From Vulcanimicrobiota bacterium (GTDB lineage Bacteria > Vulcanimicrobiota > Vulcanimicrobiia > Vulcanimicrobiales > Vulcanimicrobiaceae): a DNA stretch of 15,637 nucleotides. The translations under genes were made by a program, and so were the position numbers. Shown one piece after another: positions 1 to 8,291 of this stretch; within the stretch, counting starts at the first letter, position 1, and every line of letters begins with the position of its first letter. Location of the stretch: assembly GCA_030043675.1 (NCBI GenBank), contig JASHXG010000053.1, positions 1-15,637 of the forward strand, read 5' to 3'. The notes beneath the pieces are model-generated. The model searched no databases. It saw nothing but the letters and a program-made list of their open reading frames with translations, and was not told the origin of the DNA.

Positions 1-1905
1 CTGATCGCGGTGCGCAAGGCGCACAAAGTCTTTGGACGCGGTACCCTGACGTTCTTGTATCCCGAGAACCGGCGGTTGCTTGCGTACTTGCGCGAGTACG
101 AAGGTGAGGTCGTGCTCTGCGTCGCGAACCTCTCGCGTAGCCCGCAAGCGGTACAGCTCGACCTGAGCAGCTACGCCGGACGCGTCCCGATCGAGATGAT
201 CGGCTGGAGCCCGTTTCCGCAAATCGTCGACGATCGCTACACCTTGACGCTGCCCGGCCACTCCTTTTACTGGTTCCTTCTCACCAAGGAACAGGCGCTG
301 CCGGCTTGGCAGCAAGCACAGGCGCTGCCGCCCGAGCTGTACACCCTGGTGCTGCCGGCGCTGGCCCGCAGCCTGGCGGTGGATCCGGCGCGGGCGGTGC
401 TCGAACGCGACGTCATTCCCAAGTATTTGCCGGCGCAGCGCTGGTTCGCAGGAAAGAGCACCACGATCGCGTCGGCAACGCTGCTCGACGTCGTGCCGAT
501 CTCGGCCGACCGCGACCCAATGACGTTCGCGCTGACCGACACGCGCTTGGGGGACGGCGAGCGTGAAGCGTACCTGATGACGCCCGCGTTGCGCTTCGAC
601 GAAGGCGGCGAGCACCTGCAGACGATTGCTCGCAGCGCTTTTGCGCGCTTTCGGAGCGGCGCGCGAGAAGGTCTGATTTACGACGGCGCGGTGGAAGACA
701 GGTTCTGGGTCGCCCTCGCCGCTGCAATGCGGTCGAACGCGCGGCTCCAAGGTGAGAAGGGCACCGTCGTCTGCAGTTCGGTCGAGTCGTTCAATGGTGC
801 AGCCGGAGAATCGGCGCAAGAGATTCGGCGAGTCCAGACCGAGCAGTCGAACACCTCGGCGGTCGTCGGCGGCGCGATCATGGTGAAAGTCTACCGCCGT
901 CTGCAGGCCGGTATTCACCCGGAGATCGAGATGTCGCGTTACCTGACGAACGCGGGCTACCGCAATACGCCGCGGCTGCTCGGCAGCATCGAATATACGG
1001 ATGCGAACGGAACGCCGACCGCTCTGGCCGTCGGGCATGAGTACGTGCTCAACCAAGGTGACGGCTGGAACGTGACGCTGACCTACCTCGAGCGATTTCT
1101 GGAACGGCGACGCGGCATGCCGCTCCCCGAAACGCCGACCGCCGCCGAAGAGCCCGAGTTCGATCCGTTCAGAGTCTACGAGCGGTATGCGCGCATCGTC
1201 GGCGAGCGTCTCGCCGAGATGCATCTCGTGCTGGCAGCGCCGACCGACGATCCGGCATTTTCACCCGAAATGTCCACGCGCGAAGACATCGAGCAATGGG
1301 CCGCCGAAATTCGCGCGAGCACGAGCGCGTCGCTCGACGCGCTCAAGCGTCAGCTCAGCCGCATCGAAACGGTGCGCGACGAGGCGCGCGCCTTGCTGGC
1401 GCGGCGCGATGAGCTGCTCGAGCGCATCGACGAGCTGGCTCGACGCGCGCAGCCGGGCATCAAGACCCGCATTCACGGCGACTTCCACATGGGGCAGGTG
1501 ATCGTCGTAGACCGGGACGTCTTGATCGTCGATCTCGAAGGCGAAACACAGGTCCCATTTGAGACGCGTCGCCGCAAACAGCCGCCGTTGCGCGACGTTG
1601 CCGGTTTGCTGCGTTCGCTCGACTATGCATCCGTCATCTCACTCCTCGGGATCGCACTCGACCGCACGGAGAAGAGCGGCCGCTTCGAGCCCGAGATGGA
1701 GCTCTGGAAACGCCGCTCGACAAGCGCGTTCCTGACCGCCTACGAAGAGGGGGTCGGCGTGCCGGTCGATCGTGACCTGCTCGATCTCTTCGTCATCGCC
1801 AAGGCGGCCTACGAGCTGGAGTACGAGCTTGCCAACCGTCCGCCGTGGACTCGGATCGCGATCAGCGGGTTGATGAATCTTTTGGATTCACGCGTGACCG
1901 CATGA
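1..1905 (+). CDS. treS: Trehalose synthase-maltokinase fusion (TreS-Mak), C-terminal part
   Basis: This reading frame is open from the first base, so the gene is cut at its 5' end. The visible 634 residues contain two parts. Residues 1 to about 100 match the C-terminal beta domain of GH13 trehalose synthase (RKAHKVFGRGTL, FLYPENR, VVLCVANLSR, HSFYWFLL). A short linker follows, then a maltokinase from about residue 112 with the N-cap motif QRWFAGKS (about 145-152), a probable ATP-binding lysine at 296 (MVKVYRR), the catalytic motif HGDFHMGQ (His492, Asp494) and the metal-binding motif VDLEGE (Asp511). TreS interconverts trehalose and maltose; maltokinase uses ATP to make maltose 1-phosphate, the donor for GlgE glucan synthesis. 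TreS-Mak fusions are a known architecture. The TreS catalytic barrel lies outside the window, so its activity cannot be judged. The TGA stop overlaps the treZ ATG by four bases, so the genes are cotranscribed and probably translationally coupled. Confidence 0.93.
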   Translation: MIAVRKAHKVFGRGTLTFLYPENRRLLAYLREYEGEVVLCVANLSRSPQAVQLDLSSYAGRVPIEMIGWSPFPQIVDDRYTLTLPGHSFYWFLLTKEQALPAWQQAQALPPELYTLVLPALARSLAVDPARAVLERDVIPKYLPAQRWFAGKSTTIASATLLDVVPISADRDPMTFALTDTRLGDGEREAYLMTPALRFDEGGEHLQTIARSAFARFRSGAREGLIYDGAVEDRFWVALAAAMRSNARLQGEKGTVVCSSVESFNGAAGESAQEIRRVQTEQSNTSAVVGGAIMVKVYRRLQAGIHPEIEMSRYLTNAGYRNTPRLLGSIEYTDANGTPTALAVGHEYVLNQGDGWNVTLTYLERFLERRRGMPLPETPTAAEEPEFDPFRVYERYARIVGERLAEMHLVLAAPTDDPAFSPEMSTREDIEQWAAEIRASTSASLDALKRQLSRIETVRDEARALLARRDELLERIDELARRAQPGIKTRIHGDFHMGQVIVVDRDVLIVDLEGETQVPFETRRRKQPPLRDVAGLLRSLDYASVISLLGIALDRTEKSGRFEPEMELWKRRSTSAFLTAYEEGVGVPVDRDLLDLFVIAKAAYELEYELANRPPWTRIAISGLMNLLDSRVTA

Positions 1906-1914
1906 AGCACGCGT
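1890..1914 (+). promoter_or_regulatory. Hairpin holding the treS-mak stop and treZ start in its loop
   Basis: The arms ACGCGTG (1890-1896) and CACGCGT (1908-1914) are perfect reverse complements separated by 11 bases. That loop contains the overlapping stop and start (ATGA, 1902-1905). A second perfect dyad, TGAATC (1874-1879) and GATTCA (1885-1890), lies directly upstream with a 5-base loop and shares base 1890 with the first. No strong Shine-Dalgarno precedes treZ, so these structures may act in translational coupling. The role is inferred; short GC-rich dyads also arise by chance. Confidence 0.4.
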
Positions 1915-3728
1915 TCCCCATGAGCTGGGGCGCGCAAGTACTCGGCGATGGAGGGGTGCGCTTTCGTCTGTGGGCGCCCGCCGCAAACGGGGTGGCATTA
2001 CTTCTCGTGGACGGACGCGAGCGCCGGCTGCCGATGCAGCTCCAAGCCTCGGGCTGGTACGAGATCGTCGAGCAGTCGTGCTCGGCAGGCTCGCGCTACC
2101 TCTACGTAGTCGATCGCGAGATCCGCGTTCCGGATCCTGCCTCGCGTTTTCAGCCCGACGGCCCCGGCGGACCGAGTCAGGTCGTCGATCCGTCGTCATT
2201 TGTATGGCCTAATCGCTCGCCGCAGGTGCGACCATTCGCCGAGATGGTTTTCTACGAGCTCCACGTGGGAGCGTTTACACCCGAGGGAACTTATGCGGCC
2301 GCCGCCGCGCACTTCGATCACCTCGTCGAGCTTGGCATCACGGCGATCGAGCTGATGCCCCTCGCCGAGACGCCGGGAGCGCGCAATTGGGGGTACGACG
2401 GCGTCATGCAGTATGCGCCCGCGCATCGCTACGGGACGCCGGACGATCTGAAGTCGTTCATCGTCGCCGCTCACGCGCGCGGCCTGGCCGTCTTCCTCGA
2501 CGTCGTCTACAACCACTTCGGACCCGAGGGCAACTACCTCCACCGCTATGCGCCGCAGTACTTCACGCAACGTTATGCGACTGCTTGGGGCGCGGCCATC
2601 GACTACGAAACCGAAGCGAACGACCCAGTGCGGCGCTACACCACCGAGAACGCCGGCTACTGGTTGTGCGAGTACGGCTTCGACGGATTGCGCTTGGACG
2701 CAGTGCACGCCATCTTTGACGAGCGCGCGATCCCGATTCTGCACGAGCTCGCGCATGAGAGTCGCGCCGCAGCAAAGCGACGCGTCTACTTGGTGCTCGA
2801 AAACGATGCCAACGAACCCCACCTGCTGCGCGACGACTCTCTCTACGACGCGCAATGGAATGACGACGTCCATCACGCGCTGCACGTGCTGCTCACCGGC
2901 GAAACCGACGGCTATTATCAAGACTTCGCCGCATCGCCGGTCGCATGGCTGGGACGGGCGCTAACCTCCGGCTTCGCCTTTCAAGGAGAGAGCTCGCCGT
3001 TTCGCAATGGGCGCTCGCGCGGCGGCTCGAGCGCGGAGATTCCACTGACCAGATTCGTGAACTTCTTGCAGAACCACGATCAGGTAGGCAACCGCGCCTG
3101 CGGCGAGCGCATCTCGGCCTTGGCCCCGCGCGAAGCGATCCGCGCCGCGGTAGCGTTGCTCTTGCTCGCGCCCTCGCCGCCGCTGCTCTTCATGGGCGAG
3201 GAGTGGGGCGCGGACTCGCCGTTCCTCTTCTTCTGCGACTTTTCACCCGAGCTCGCGAGGCTGGTCACGGCCGGAAGGCGCCGCGAGTTCGAAGACTTCC
3301 AGCGCTCGCACGCCCGCGTGCTCGACGATACCCCGGATCCTTCCATACTGGAGACGTTCGAGCGCAGTAAGCTCGACTGGAGCCAACTAGCGCTGCCCGA
3401 ACATCGCGAGTGGCTGCGCTTCTATCAAACGCTGCTGCAATGCCGGCGCGACGAGATCGCGCCGCGCGCCGCCGCGGCCACCGGTCGTCACGCCCGTTAC
3501 CGAATCGTCGGCGAGCGAGGTCTCGCCGCCTCCTGGCGACTCGCGGGCGACGCCCGGCTCTACCTGGATGCTAATCTGAGCGGTCGCGCGCAAAGCGGAT
3601 TCAGCCAGGAGCCCGCCGGGCGCGTCTTGTTCGCAACGCACGAGCAGCGAATGGACGCCGGCGTGGCGCCCCCATGGGCCGTACGCTGGGCCCTTGCGAC
3701 CGGGCGTCCTTCGAGCGGCTCGGGATGA
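1902..3728 (+). CDS. treZ: Malto-oligosyltrehalose trehalohydrolase (TreZ)
   Basis: TreZ is a GH13 enzyme that releases trehalose from the maltooligosyltrehalose made by TreY. The ATG at 1902 is preferred to an in-frame start at 1845 because it forms an ATGA overlap with the upstream gene and gives 608 residues, the usual family length. An N-terminal beta-sandwich (about 8-100, VRFRLWAPAANGVALL) precedes the barrel. GH13 signatures are FLDVVYNHFGPEGNY (198-212), DGLRLDAVHA with the probable nucleophile Asp266, YLVLENDANEP with the probable acid Glu300, and FLQNHDQVGN with Asp393. GEEWGADSPFLFFCDF near residues 455-470 is typical of the family. The last 40 or so residues are Gly/Ala/Pro-rich and poorly conserved in appearance. 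The TGA stop overlaps the treY ATG. GlgB or GlgX share the fold, but the signature set and the treY neighbour support TreZ. Confidence 0.95.
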   Translation: MKHAFPMSWGAQVLGDGGVRFRLWAPAANGVALLLVDGRERRLPMQLQASGWYEIVEQSCSAGSRYLYVVDREIRVPDPASRFQPDGPGGPSQVVDPSSFVWPNRSPQVRPFAEMVFYELHVGAFTPEGTYAAAAAHFDHLVELGITAIELMPLAETPGARNWGYDGVMQYAPAHRYGTPDDLKSFIVAAHARGLAVFLDVVYNHFGPEGNYLHRYAPQYFTQRYATAWGAAIDYETEANDPVRRYTTENAGYWLCEYGFDGLRLDAVHAIFDERAIPILHELAHESRAAAKRRVYLVLENDANEPHLLRDDSLYDAQWNDDVHHALHVLLTGETDGYYQDFAASPVAWLGRALTSGFAFQGESSPFRNGRSRGGSSAEIPLTRFVNFLQNHDQVGNRACGERISALAPREAIRAAVALLLLAPSPPLLFMGEEWGADSPFLFFCDFSPELARLVTAGRRREFEDFQRSHARVLDDTPDPSILETFERSKLDWSQLALPEHREWLRFYQTLLQCRRDEIAPRAAAATGRHARYRIVGERGLAASWRLAGDARLYLDANLSGRAQSGFSQEPAGRVLFATHEQRMDAGVAPPWAVRWALATGRPSSGSG

Positions 3729-6580
3729 ACGATCGCCTTCCACCGACGATTCCCACCTCGACTTATCGCCTGCAGTTCTCCTCGAGCTTCGGGTTTGAGG
3801 ATGCACGGGCGATCGTGCCGTATCTTTGCGCGCTGGGCGTCGGCGCGATCTACGCGTCGCCGTACCTGCGCGCGCGTCCCGGCAGCGGACACGGCTACGA
3901 CATCATCGATCACAATGCGCTCAACCCGGAGATCGGAACCGCGCAGCAGCACGCCGCGATGATCGCGGCAGCACAGGCGCGCGGTATCGGGCACATCCTC
4001 GATTTCGTCCCGAATCATATGGGAATCGGCGGCAACGAGAACCCGTGGTGGTCGGACGTGCTCGAATGGGGCGAACGCTCGCCATATGCCAAGTATTTCG
4101 ATATCGACTGGCATCCGCAGCGCACCGACCTGGACGGAAAGGTACTGCTGCCGTTTTTGGGCGACCACTATGGAGGCGTACTCGAGCGCGGCGAGCTCGC
4201 ACCGCTCTTCGATCCGGCATCCGGCAGCTTTGCGATCGCGTACCTCGACCGTCGTTATCCGCTCGCATCCAAGAGCTATGCGTTGCTGTTGGGACGCGCG
4301 GCCCAGCTCGCCGAGGGCGCGAGCGCGCGAGAGCTGTTGGCGCTGGCCGAATCGTTCGCGGGCGCCGCCACGGTTTCGGGCGAGGCCGTTGCCGAGCCGG
4401 AGCGCGCGCGGTTCGTCGCCGCGCGCAAAGCGCTTTCCGAGCTCGTGCAGGCCGATCCCGACGCATCGAGCGCGGTCGAGCGCGCACTCCAACACTGGCA
4501 CGTGACCGAGGATGATCCTGCGAGCGTCGAGCGCCTCGACGCCCTGCTCAACGATCAACACTATCGGCTTTCGTTTTGGCGCGTTTCGCTCTTTGAGATC
4601 AACTATCGACGCTTCTTCGACATCAACGACTTGGCGGGTTTACGCGTCGAAGACGCCGAGGTTTTCGGACAAACGCATCGATTCGTCTTCGATCTGATCG
4701 CCGACGGCCGTCTGCAAGGCTTGCGGATCGACCACGTCGACGGGCTGTTCGATCCGGCCGGTTACTGCCGATTGGTGCGCGATCGAGCCGCGATGCTCGG
4801 TCATCCGCTCTATTTGGTCGTCGAAAAGATCCTGGCGCTCTTCGAAGCGCTGCGGGAGGGGTGGGGCATCGACGGTGCGACCGGCTACGATTTCATGAAC
4901 GTCGTCAACGGACTTTTCGTCGATAGCCGAGCCGAGTTTGCCTTCAACAACATCTACCGCGAGTTCGCGGCCAACGAGGCCGGCTTCGACGAGGTTGCCT
5001 ATGCGGCCAAGCGACACATCATCCGGAGCAATCTCGCCAGCGAGCTCACCGTGCTCGCCAATCTCCTCTATCGACTCACGCGGACCGATCGGCGCTCGAG
5101 CGACTTTACTTACGACGGCCTGCGCGAGGCGTTGATGCATGTGGTCGCTTGTTTTCCCGTCTATCGGACGTACGTCACCGGCGAACGCATCGAAGAGGAG
5201 GACCGCCGCTTCATCGAGTGGGCCGTGACGATCGCGCGGCGGCGCGCCGACATCCTGGATGACTCGGTCTTCGACTTTCTTGCCGAGGTCCTCACTGCCG
5301 ACATTACCGCGGTCGAGCGAGCACACTACGAGCGCACGCAGGCCCTCAAGCTTGCGATGAAGTTTCAGCAATACACCAGCCCGGTCATGGCAAAGGCCAT
5401 CGAAGACACGGCCTTTTACCGGTTCATGCGACTGATCTCGCTCAACGAAGTGGGCGGAGATCCCAGCCGTTTCGGCACCTCGATCAAGATCTTCCACCGC
5501 CACAACGAATGGAACGCCAAGCACTATCCGCACGGCATGCTCGCTACCGCGACGCACGATCACAAACGGGGTGAGGATGCGCGTTTGCGGATCGATGCGC
5601 TCTCGGAGATGCCGGGACGCTGGCGACGGGCGCTGCGCGCGTTCGCGCGCCGCTCGAAGCAGCGCTCCTTTCTCGCGTCGCATCCGGTGCCCAGCGCCAA
5701 CGACGAGTACGCGCTCTATCAAACGCTGATCGGCACCTGGCCCGCGCATTGGCTTGCGAAGGATGCGCCGCCTCGCGGCGAGCTGCGGGGGTACCTCGAG
5801 CGGATCGAAGGGTGGCTGCGTAAGGCCGTTCGAGAAGCCAAGGTCCACTCCAGCTGGGTGAATCCAAATCTCGCCTACGAGGACGCGGCCTGCGCCTTCG
5901 CGCGCCGCCTCTTTGAAAATGGGCCGGCGGCGACGATCGCACGCGACTTCGTGCCGCTCGTTCGCGACGTTGCCACGGTTGCGATGGTTTCCAGCCTGGC
6001 TCAGGTAACGCTCAAGCTCACGTCACCCGGCGTCCCCGACATCTACCAAGGCTGCGAGCTCTGGGATCTTTCGCTGGTCGACCCGGACAACCGCCGGCCG
6101 GTCGATTTCGAGCTGCGCTCGCGGCTGCTCGACGACCTGCGCAGCCGCTTCGAGCGCGAGGATCCGGTAGCGCTCGCGCGCGAACTGCTTCGCTCTTGGC
6201 ATGACGGCAGAATTAAGCTCTTCATCACCTGGCGGCTCTTGCAGCTGCGCAACCAGCGGCGCGACGACTTCTTATCGGGTGCCTACCGGCGCTTATCGAC
6301 GACCGGGCGCCGTGCCGATCGCATCGTCGCGTTTGCGCGCGGACAGGTCGTCGTCGTCGCACCGCGCCTGGTCTACCGCATGCTGCGCCTGCGCGAGGGC
6401 ATGCCCGAGCTGAGTTTTACCAACGAGCAGATCTCGCTGCCGGTGAAGTTCCCGCGCGGCTTCATCAACGTGTTCACTCAGCGCGAAGCTGCAGCAACGG
6501 TCGAGGGCTCGCGCTTACGGCTCTCGGCAGCCGAGCTCTTGCGCGATCTTCCGGTCGCCGTCCTCGTGCCGTCAGATTAG
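3725..6580 (+). CDS. treY: Malto-oligosyltrehalose synthase (TreY)
   Basis: TreY is a GH13 intramolecular transglucosidase that turns the reducing-end alpha-1,4 bond of maltooligosaccharides into an alpha-1,1 bond; TreZ then releases trehalose. The ATG at 3725 overlaps the treZ stop (ATGA) and opens directly on the family N-terminus PTSTYRLQF. The product has 951 residues, at the long end of the family range. Motifs are GHGYDIIDHNALNPEIG (56-71), ILDFVPNHMG (91-100), GLRIDHVDGL with the probable nucleophile Asp336, LVVEKIL with the probable acid Glu367, and TATHDHKRGEDAR with the probable third catalytic Asp612. PGVPDIYQGCELWDLSLVDPDNRR near the C-terminus is also typical. No strong Shine-Dalgarno is visible; a small dyad CGAG/CTCG (3712-3722) sits just before the ATG. 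The TAG stop shares bases with the stop of the convergent M56 gene. Confidence 0.96.
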   Translation: MNDRLPPTIPTSTYRLQFSSSFGFEDARAIVPYLCALGVGAIYASPYLRARPGSGHGYDIIDHNALNPEIGTAQQHAAMIAAAQARGIGHILDFVPNHMGIGGNENPWWSDVLEWGERSPYAKYFDIDWHPQRTDLDGKVLLPFLGDHYGGVLERGELAPLFDPASGSFAIAYLDRRYPLASKSYALLLGRAAQLAEGASARELLALAESFAGAATVSGEAVAEPERARFVAARKALSELVQADPDASSAVERALQHWHVTEDDPASVERLDALLNDQHYRLSFWRVSLFEINYRRFFDINDLAGLRVEDAEVFGQTHRFVFDLIADGRLQGLRIDHVDGLFDPAGYCRLVRDRAAMLGHPLYLVVEKILALFEALREGWGIDGATGYDFMNVVNGLFVDSRAEFAFNNIYREFAANEAGFDEVAYAAKRHIIRSNLASELTVLANLLYRLTRTDRRSSDFTYDGLREALMHVVACFPVYRTYVTGERIEEEDRRFIEWAVTIARRRADILDDSVFDFLAEVLTADITAVERAHYERTQALKLAMKFQQYTSPVMAKAIEDTAFYRFMRLISLNEVGGDPSRFGTSIKIFHRHNEWNAKHYPHGMLATATHDHKRGEDARLRIDALSEMPGRWRRALRAFARRSKQRSFLASHPVPSANDEYALYQTLIGTWPAHWLAKDAPPRGELRGYLERIEGWLRKAVREAKVHSSWVNPNLAYEDAACAFARRLFENGPAATIARDFVPLVRDVATVAMVSSLAQVTLKLTSPGVPDIYQGCELWDLSLVDPDNRRPVDFELRSRLLDDLRSRFEREDPVALARELLRSWHDGRIKLFITWRLLQLRNQRRDDFLSGAYRRLSTTGRRADRIVAFARGQVVVVAPRLVYRMLRLREGMPELSFTNEQISLPVKFPRGFINVFTQREAAATVEGSRLRLSAAELLRDLPVAVLVPSD

Positions 6581-7845
6581 CTGCTGGGCTTGAAGTCCGC
6601 GCGGAAGAGATAGCCGCCCTCTACGGGAGCGCAGTTCACGAGCTTCGGCGAGTACGTGCTGTGCATCGCGGCGTTCACGACGGCTTGATCGATGGTCGCG
6701 TTGCCGCTCGAACGGACGATGCTCGTGGCGATGACCTTGCCGTTCGGAGCAATCGTCACACCGACCTCGACGGTCGCGGTTACGTTAAGGCCGTGCGGCA
6801 CGTTGGGCATCGCCGGCTTCAAGACCTGAGCGTCGACGTTCGGCTGCGGGCACGCGGCTGCCACGAGCGAAGCTGAAGCCGGCGCCGGTCCGGCGGCGTT
6901 GGGCGGTGCCAGCGCGAGTGCCGGCGCAAACGTCGCAACGGCAAGCGTAAAGGCGAGAAAGATCACGATCGTTCCTCCGACGGCAAAAGTGTTGACGCCC
7001 AGGCGATGCGCCTGCGTCGAGCTCAACCGCTCGATCCGCGAAACGAGCACGTGACGCGAGCGCATGACGCTTGGGGTTAGCAGCGGGACGCCTCGATCGA
7101 AGGCCTTTTGCGCCAAGGCGGCTAGACAGGCAGCGTATTCATCGGCACGCCCGATCTCTTCGACGACACGGTCGTCGCAGGCGGCTTCACGTTCCTCGCA
7201 GAGATGCTTGCTCGCGATCCGAACCCATGGATTAAAGAAGAACACTGCTTCGATCAGCTGCGCGACGAGGTTCCAGAGGCAATCATTCCGGTAGACGTGC
7301 GCGCGCTCGTGGTGGACGATGCTCTGCAGATCCGCCGGGTTGAGCTCCGCAAGTAACTCGCTCGGAATCACGATCCTCGGCGCGAAAATGCCTGCAACGA
7401 TCGGCACGGCGACGTCCTCCGATGCGAAGAGATCGCAATCCACGCCGGTCAGCGGGCGCGCGGTGCGCCGGATGCGCGCAATCCGGACGAAGCTCACGCC
7501 CAAGCGAAGCAGGTTCGCGGCGGCGCCGGCCAGCCAGATCGAGAGAATCCAGGGCGCCAACCGCGCGAGCCACCCGTCGCCTGCGCGCACCAAGGCACCG
7601 GTGGGGATCAACGAGACCACGTACGACCCGTGCGCCGCGTGCGGACGCAACGCATCGAGCGCAAGCGCGCCCAAGTGCGATCCGGTCGTCAGCACCGGCA
7701 CGATGACGACGGCCGCGAGCGCCACGAACCAAAGCACGTATCGCGTCGCGGCATTTCGTTCGGAGACGAAGTGCGAAGCCAGGCACGTGATGGCGACGAT
7801 CGGCGCACCTAGCCAGAGCCCATTGAGCAGCACGGCCACGATCAT
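6577..7845 (-). CDS. BlaR1-like M56 membrane metallopeptidase with TonB-C-like domain
   Basis: This 422-residue protein has the BlaR1/MecR1 layout: hydrophobic segments near 3-22, 35-55 and 93-115, a cytosolic zinc-protease domain with HExxH (His179, Glu180, His183) and the downstream EREAACDD motif (Glu220 the probable third ligand), then another membrane segment near 283-312. In BlaR1 the periplasmic end is a penicillin-binding sensor. Here it is a short TonB-C-like fold (about 345-422: VEVGVTIAPNGKV, SSGNATIDQAVVNAAM). Cys332 and Cys405 flank it and could form a disulfide. The probable role is cleavage or inactivation of the adjacent BlaI-type repressor on an envelope signal; the signal is unknown. 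The ATG overlaps the blaI stop (ATGA), so the two are one operon. The TAA stop overlaps the treY stop, leaving no space for a separate terminator. Confidence 0.88.
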   Translation of the reverse strand: MIVAVLLNGLWLGAPIVAITCLASHFVSERNAATRYVLWFVALAAVVIVPVLTTGSHLGALALDALRPHAAHGSYVVSLIPTGALVRAGDGWLARLAPWILSIWLAGAAANLLRLGVSFVRIARIRRTARPLTGVDCDLFASEDVAVPIVAGIFAPRIVIPSELLAELNPADLQSIVHHERAHVYRNDCLWNLVAQLIEAVFFFNPWVRIASKHLCEEREAACDDRVVEEIGRADEYAACLAALAQKAFDRGVPLLTPSVMRSRHVLVSRIERLSSTQAHRLGVNTFAVGGTIVIFLAFTLAVATFAPALALAPPNAAGPAPASASLVAAACPQPNVDAQVLKPAMPNVPHGLNVTATVEVGVTIAPNGKVIATSIVRSSGNATIDQAVVNAAMHSTYSPKLVNCAPVEGGYLFRADFKPSS

Positions 7846-8228
7846 CTCCCACTCCTTGCCTTGCGCGCGACCACGCGCCGAATCTCCGCGAGATCCTCCT
7901 GAGTCAGCTGCGCGTCGTCGATCAGGGTTACCGCAAGCGCGCCGGGCGAGCTTCCGAAAAACCGGTCGAGCACGTGGCGGACTGCCGATCGTGCAGCATC
8001 GGTGCGCGCGATGGCCGGACGGTAAACGAAAGCGCGGCCGACCTCGTCGTGCGTCACGCGTCCTTTCTGCTCGAGCGTCCGGAGCGTCGTCAGCACCGTG
8101 CTATAACTCAATGGCGGCGGTGAGAGCGCGTTCACGACGTCGGCGACCGTCGCTCGCTTTTCGCGCCAGAGCACTTCCATGAGGCGCAGCTCGTGATCGG
8201 TCAGGACAACGGATTTCCGGCGAGGCAC
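7842..8228 (-). CDS. blaI: BlaI/MecI/CopY-family transcriptional repressor
   Basis: This 128-residue protein matches the BlaI/MecI family in length and layout. Residues about 8-70 form the winged helix (LTDHELRLMEVLW, then SYSTVLTTLRTLEQKG as recognition helix and GRAFVYRP as wing). The C-terminal half (about 75-125) is the dimerisation region and contains RHVLDRFFGSSPGAL, where BlaI proteins are typically cleaved after signalling. It starts with GTG at 8228, chosen because AAGGAGA lies 8 bases upstream. The gene has its own promoter with two operator-like boxes, so it probably represses itself and the M56 gene, whose ATG overlaps its TGA. Family members control beta-lactamase, but no beta-lactamase or penicillin-binding protein is in the window, so its wider targets are unknown. 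Confidence 0.93.
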   Translation of the reverse strand: MPRRKSVVLTDHELRLMEVLWREKRATVADVVNALSPPPLSYSTVLTTLRTLEQKGRVTHDEVGRAFVYRPAIARTDAARSAVRHVLDRFFGSSPGALAVTLIDDAQLTQEDLAEIRRVVARKARSGR

Positions 8229-8236
8229 CAGCGCTG

Positions 8237-8243
8237 TCTCCTT
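8237..8243 (-). promoter_or_regulatory. Shine-Dalgarno for blaI
   Basis: AAGGAGA on the minus strand lies 8 bases before the GTG at 8228. It supports that non-ATG start. Confidence 0.8.
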
Positions 8244-8247
8244 CGAG

Positions 8248-8264
8248 TATTAGTTTCGTAATAG
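8248..8264 (-). promoter_or_regulatory. Operator-like dyad over the blaI -10 and start site
   Basis: TATTA (8248-8252) and TAATA (8259-8263) are perfect inverted half-sites around a 6-base centre. On the minus strand the box reads CTATTACGAAACTA (8251-8264). It overlaps the -10 element and the expected transcription start, the position of a repressor site. A near copy lies exactly 42 bp upstream. BlaI-family operators are AT-rich dyads of similar size, so I infer that the BlaI protein encoded here binds it. Confidence 0.7.
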
Positions 8265-8291
8265 CATACGCCGCCTCAGTGGTTTTGTCAA
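8263..8291 (-). promoter_or_regulatory. Housekeeping-type promoter of blaI-M56
   Basis: On the minus strand TTGACA (8286-8291) is separated by exactly 17 bases from TATGCT (8263-8268). The -35 matches the consensus fully and the -10 matches at four of six positions. Transcription should start near 8256, giving a leader of about 28 bases that includes the Shine-Dalgarno. It lies in the 89-base gap between the membrane protein gene and blaI, so the pair is regulated separately from the genes upstream on the same strand. Confidence 0.78.

Noticed and set aside
4640..5848. A 402-codon open frame on the - strand opposite treY, and another of 333 codons at 3560-4561.
   Set aside because: Both are antisense to treZ/treY coding sequence with intact GH13 motifs; their translations look like shadows and have no ribosome-binding signal.
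7319..8182. A 287-codon open frame on the + strand over blaI and the M56 gene.
   Set aside because: It crosses two well-supported minus-strand genes and its translation is Arg/Ser/Ala-rich without domain features.
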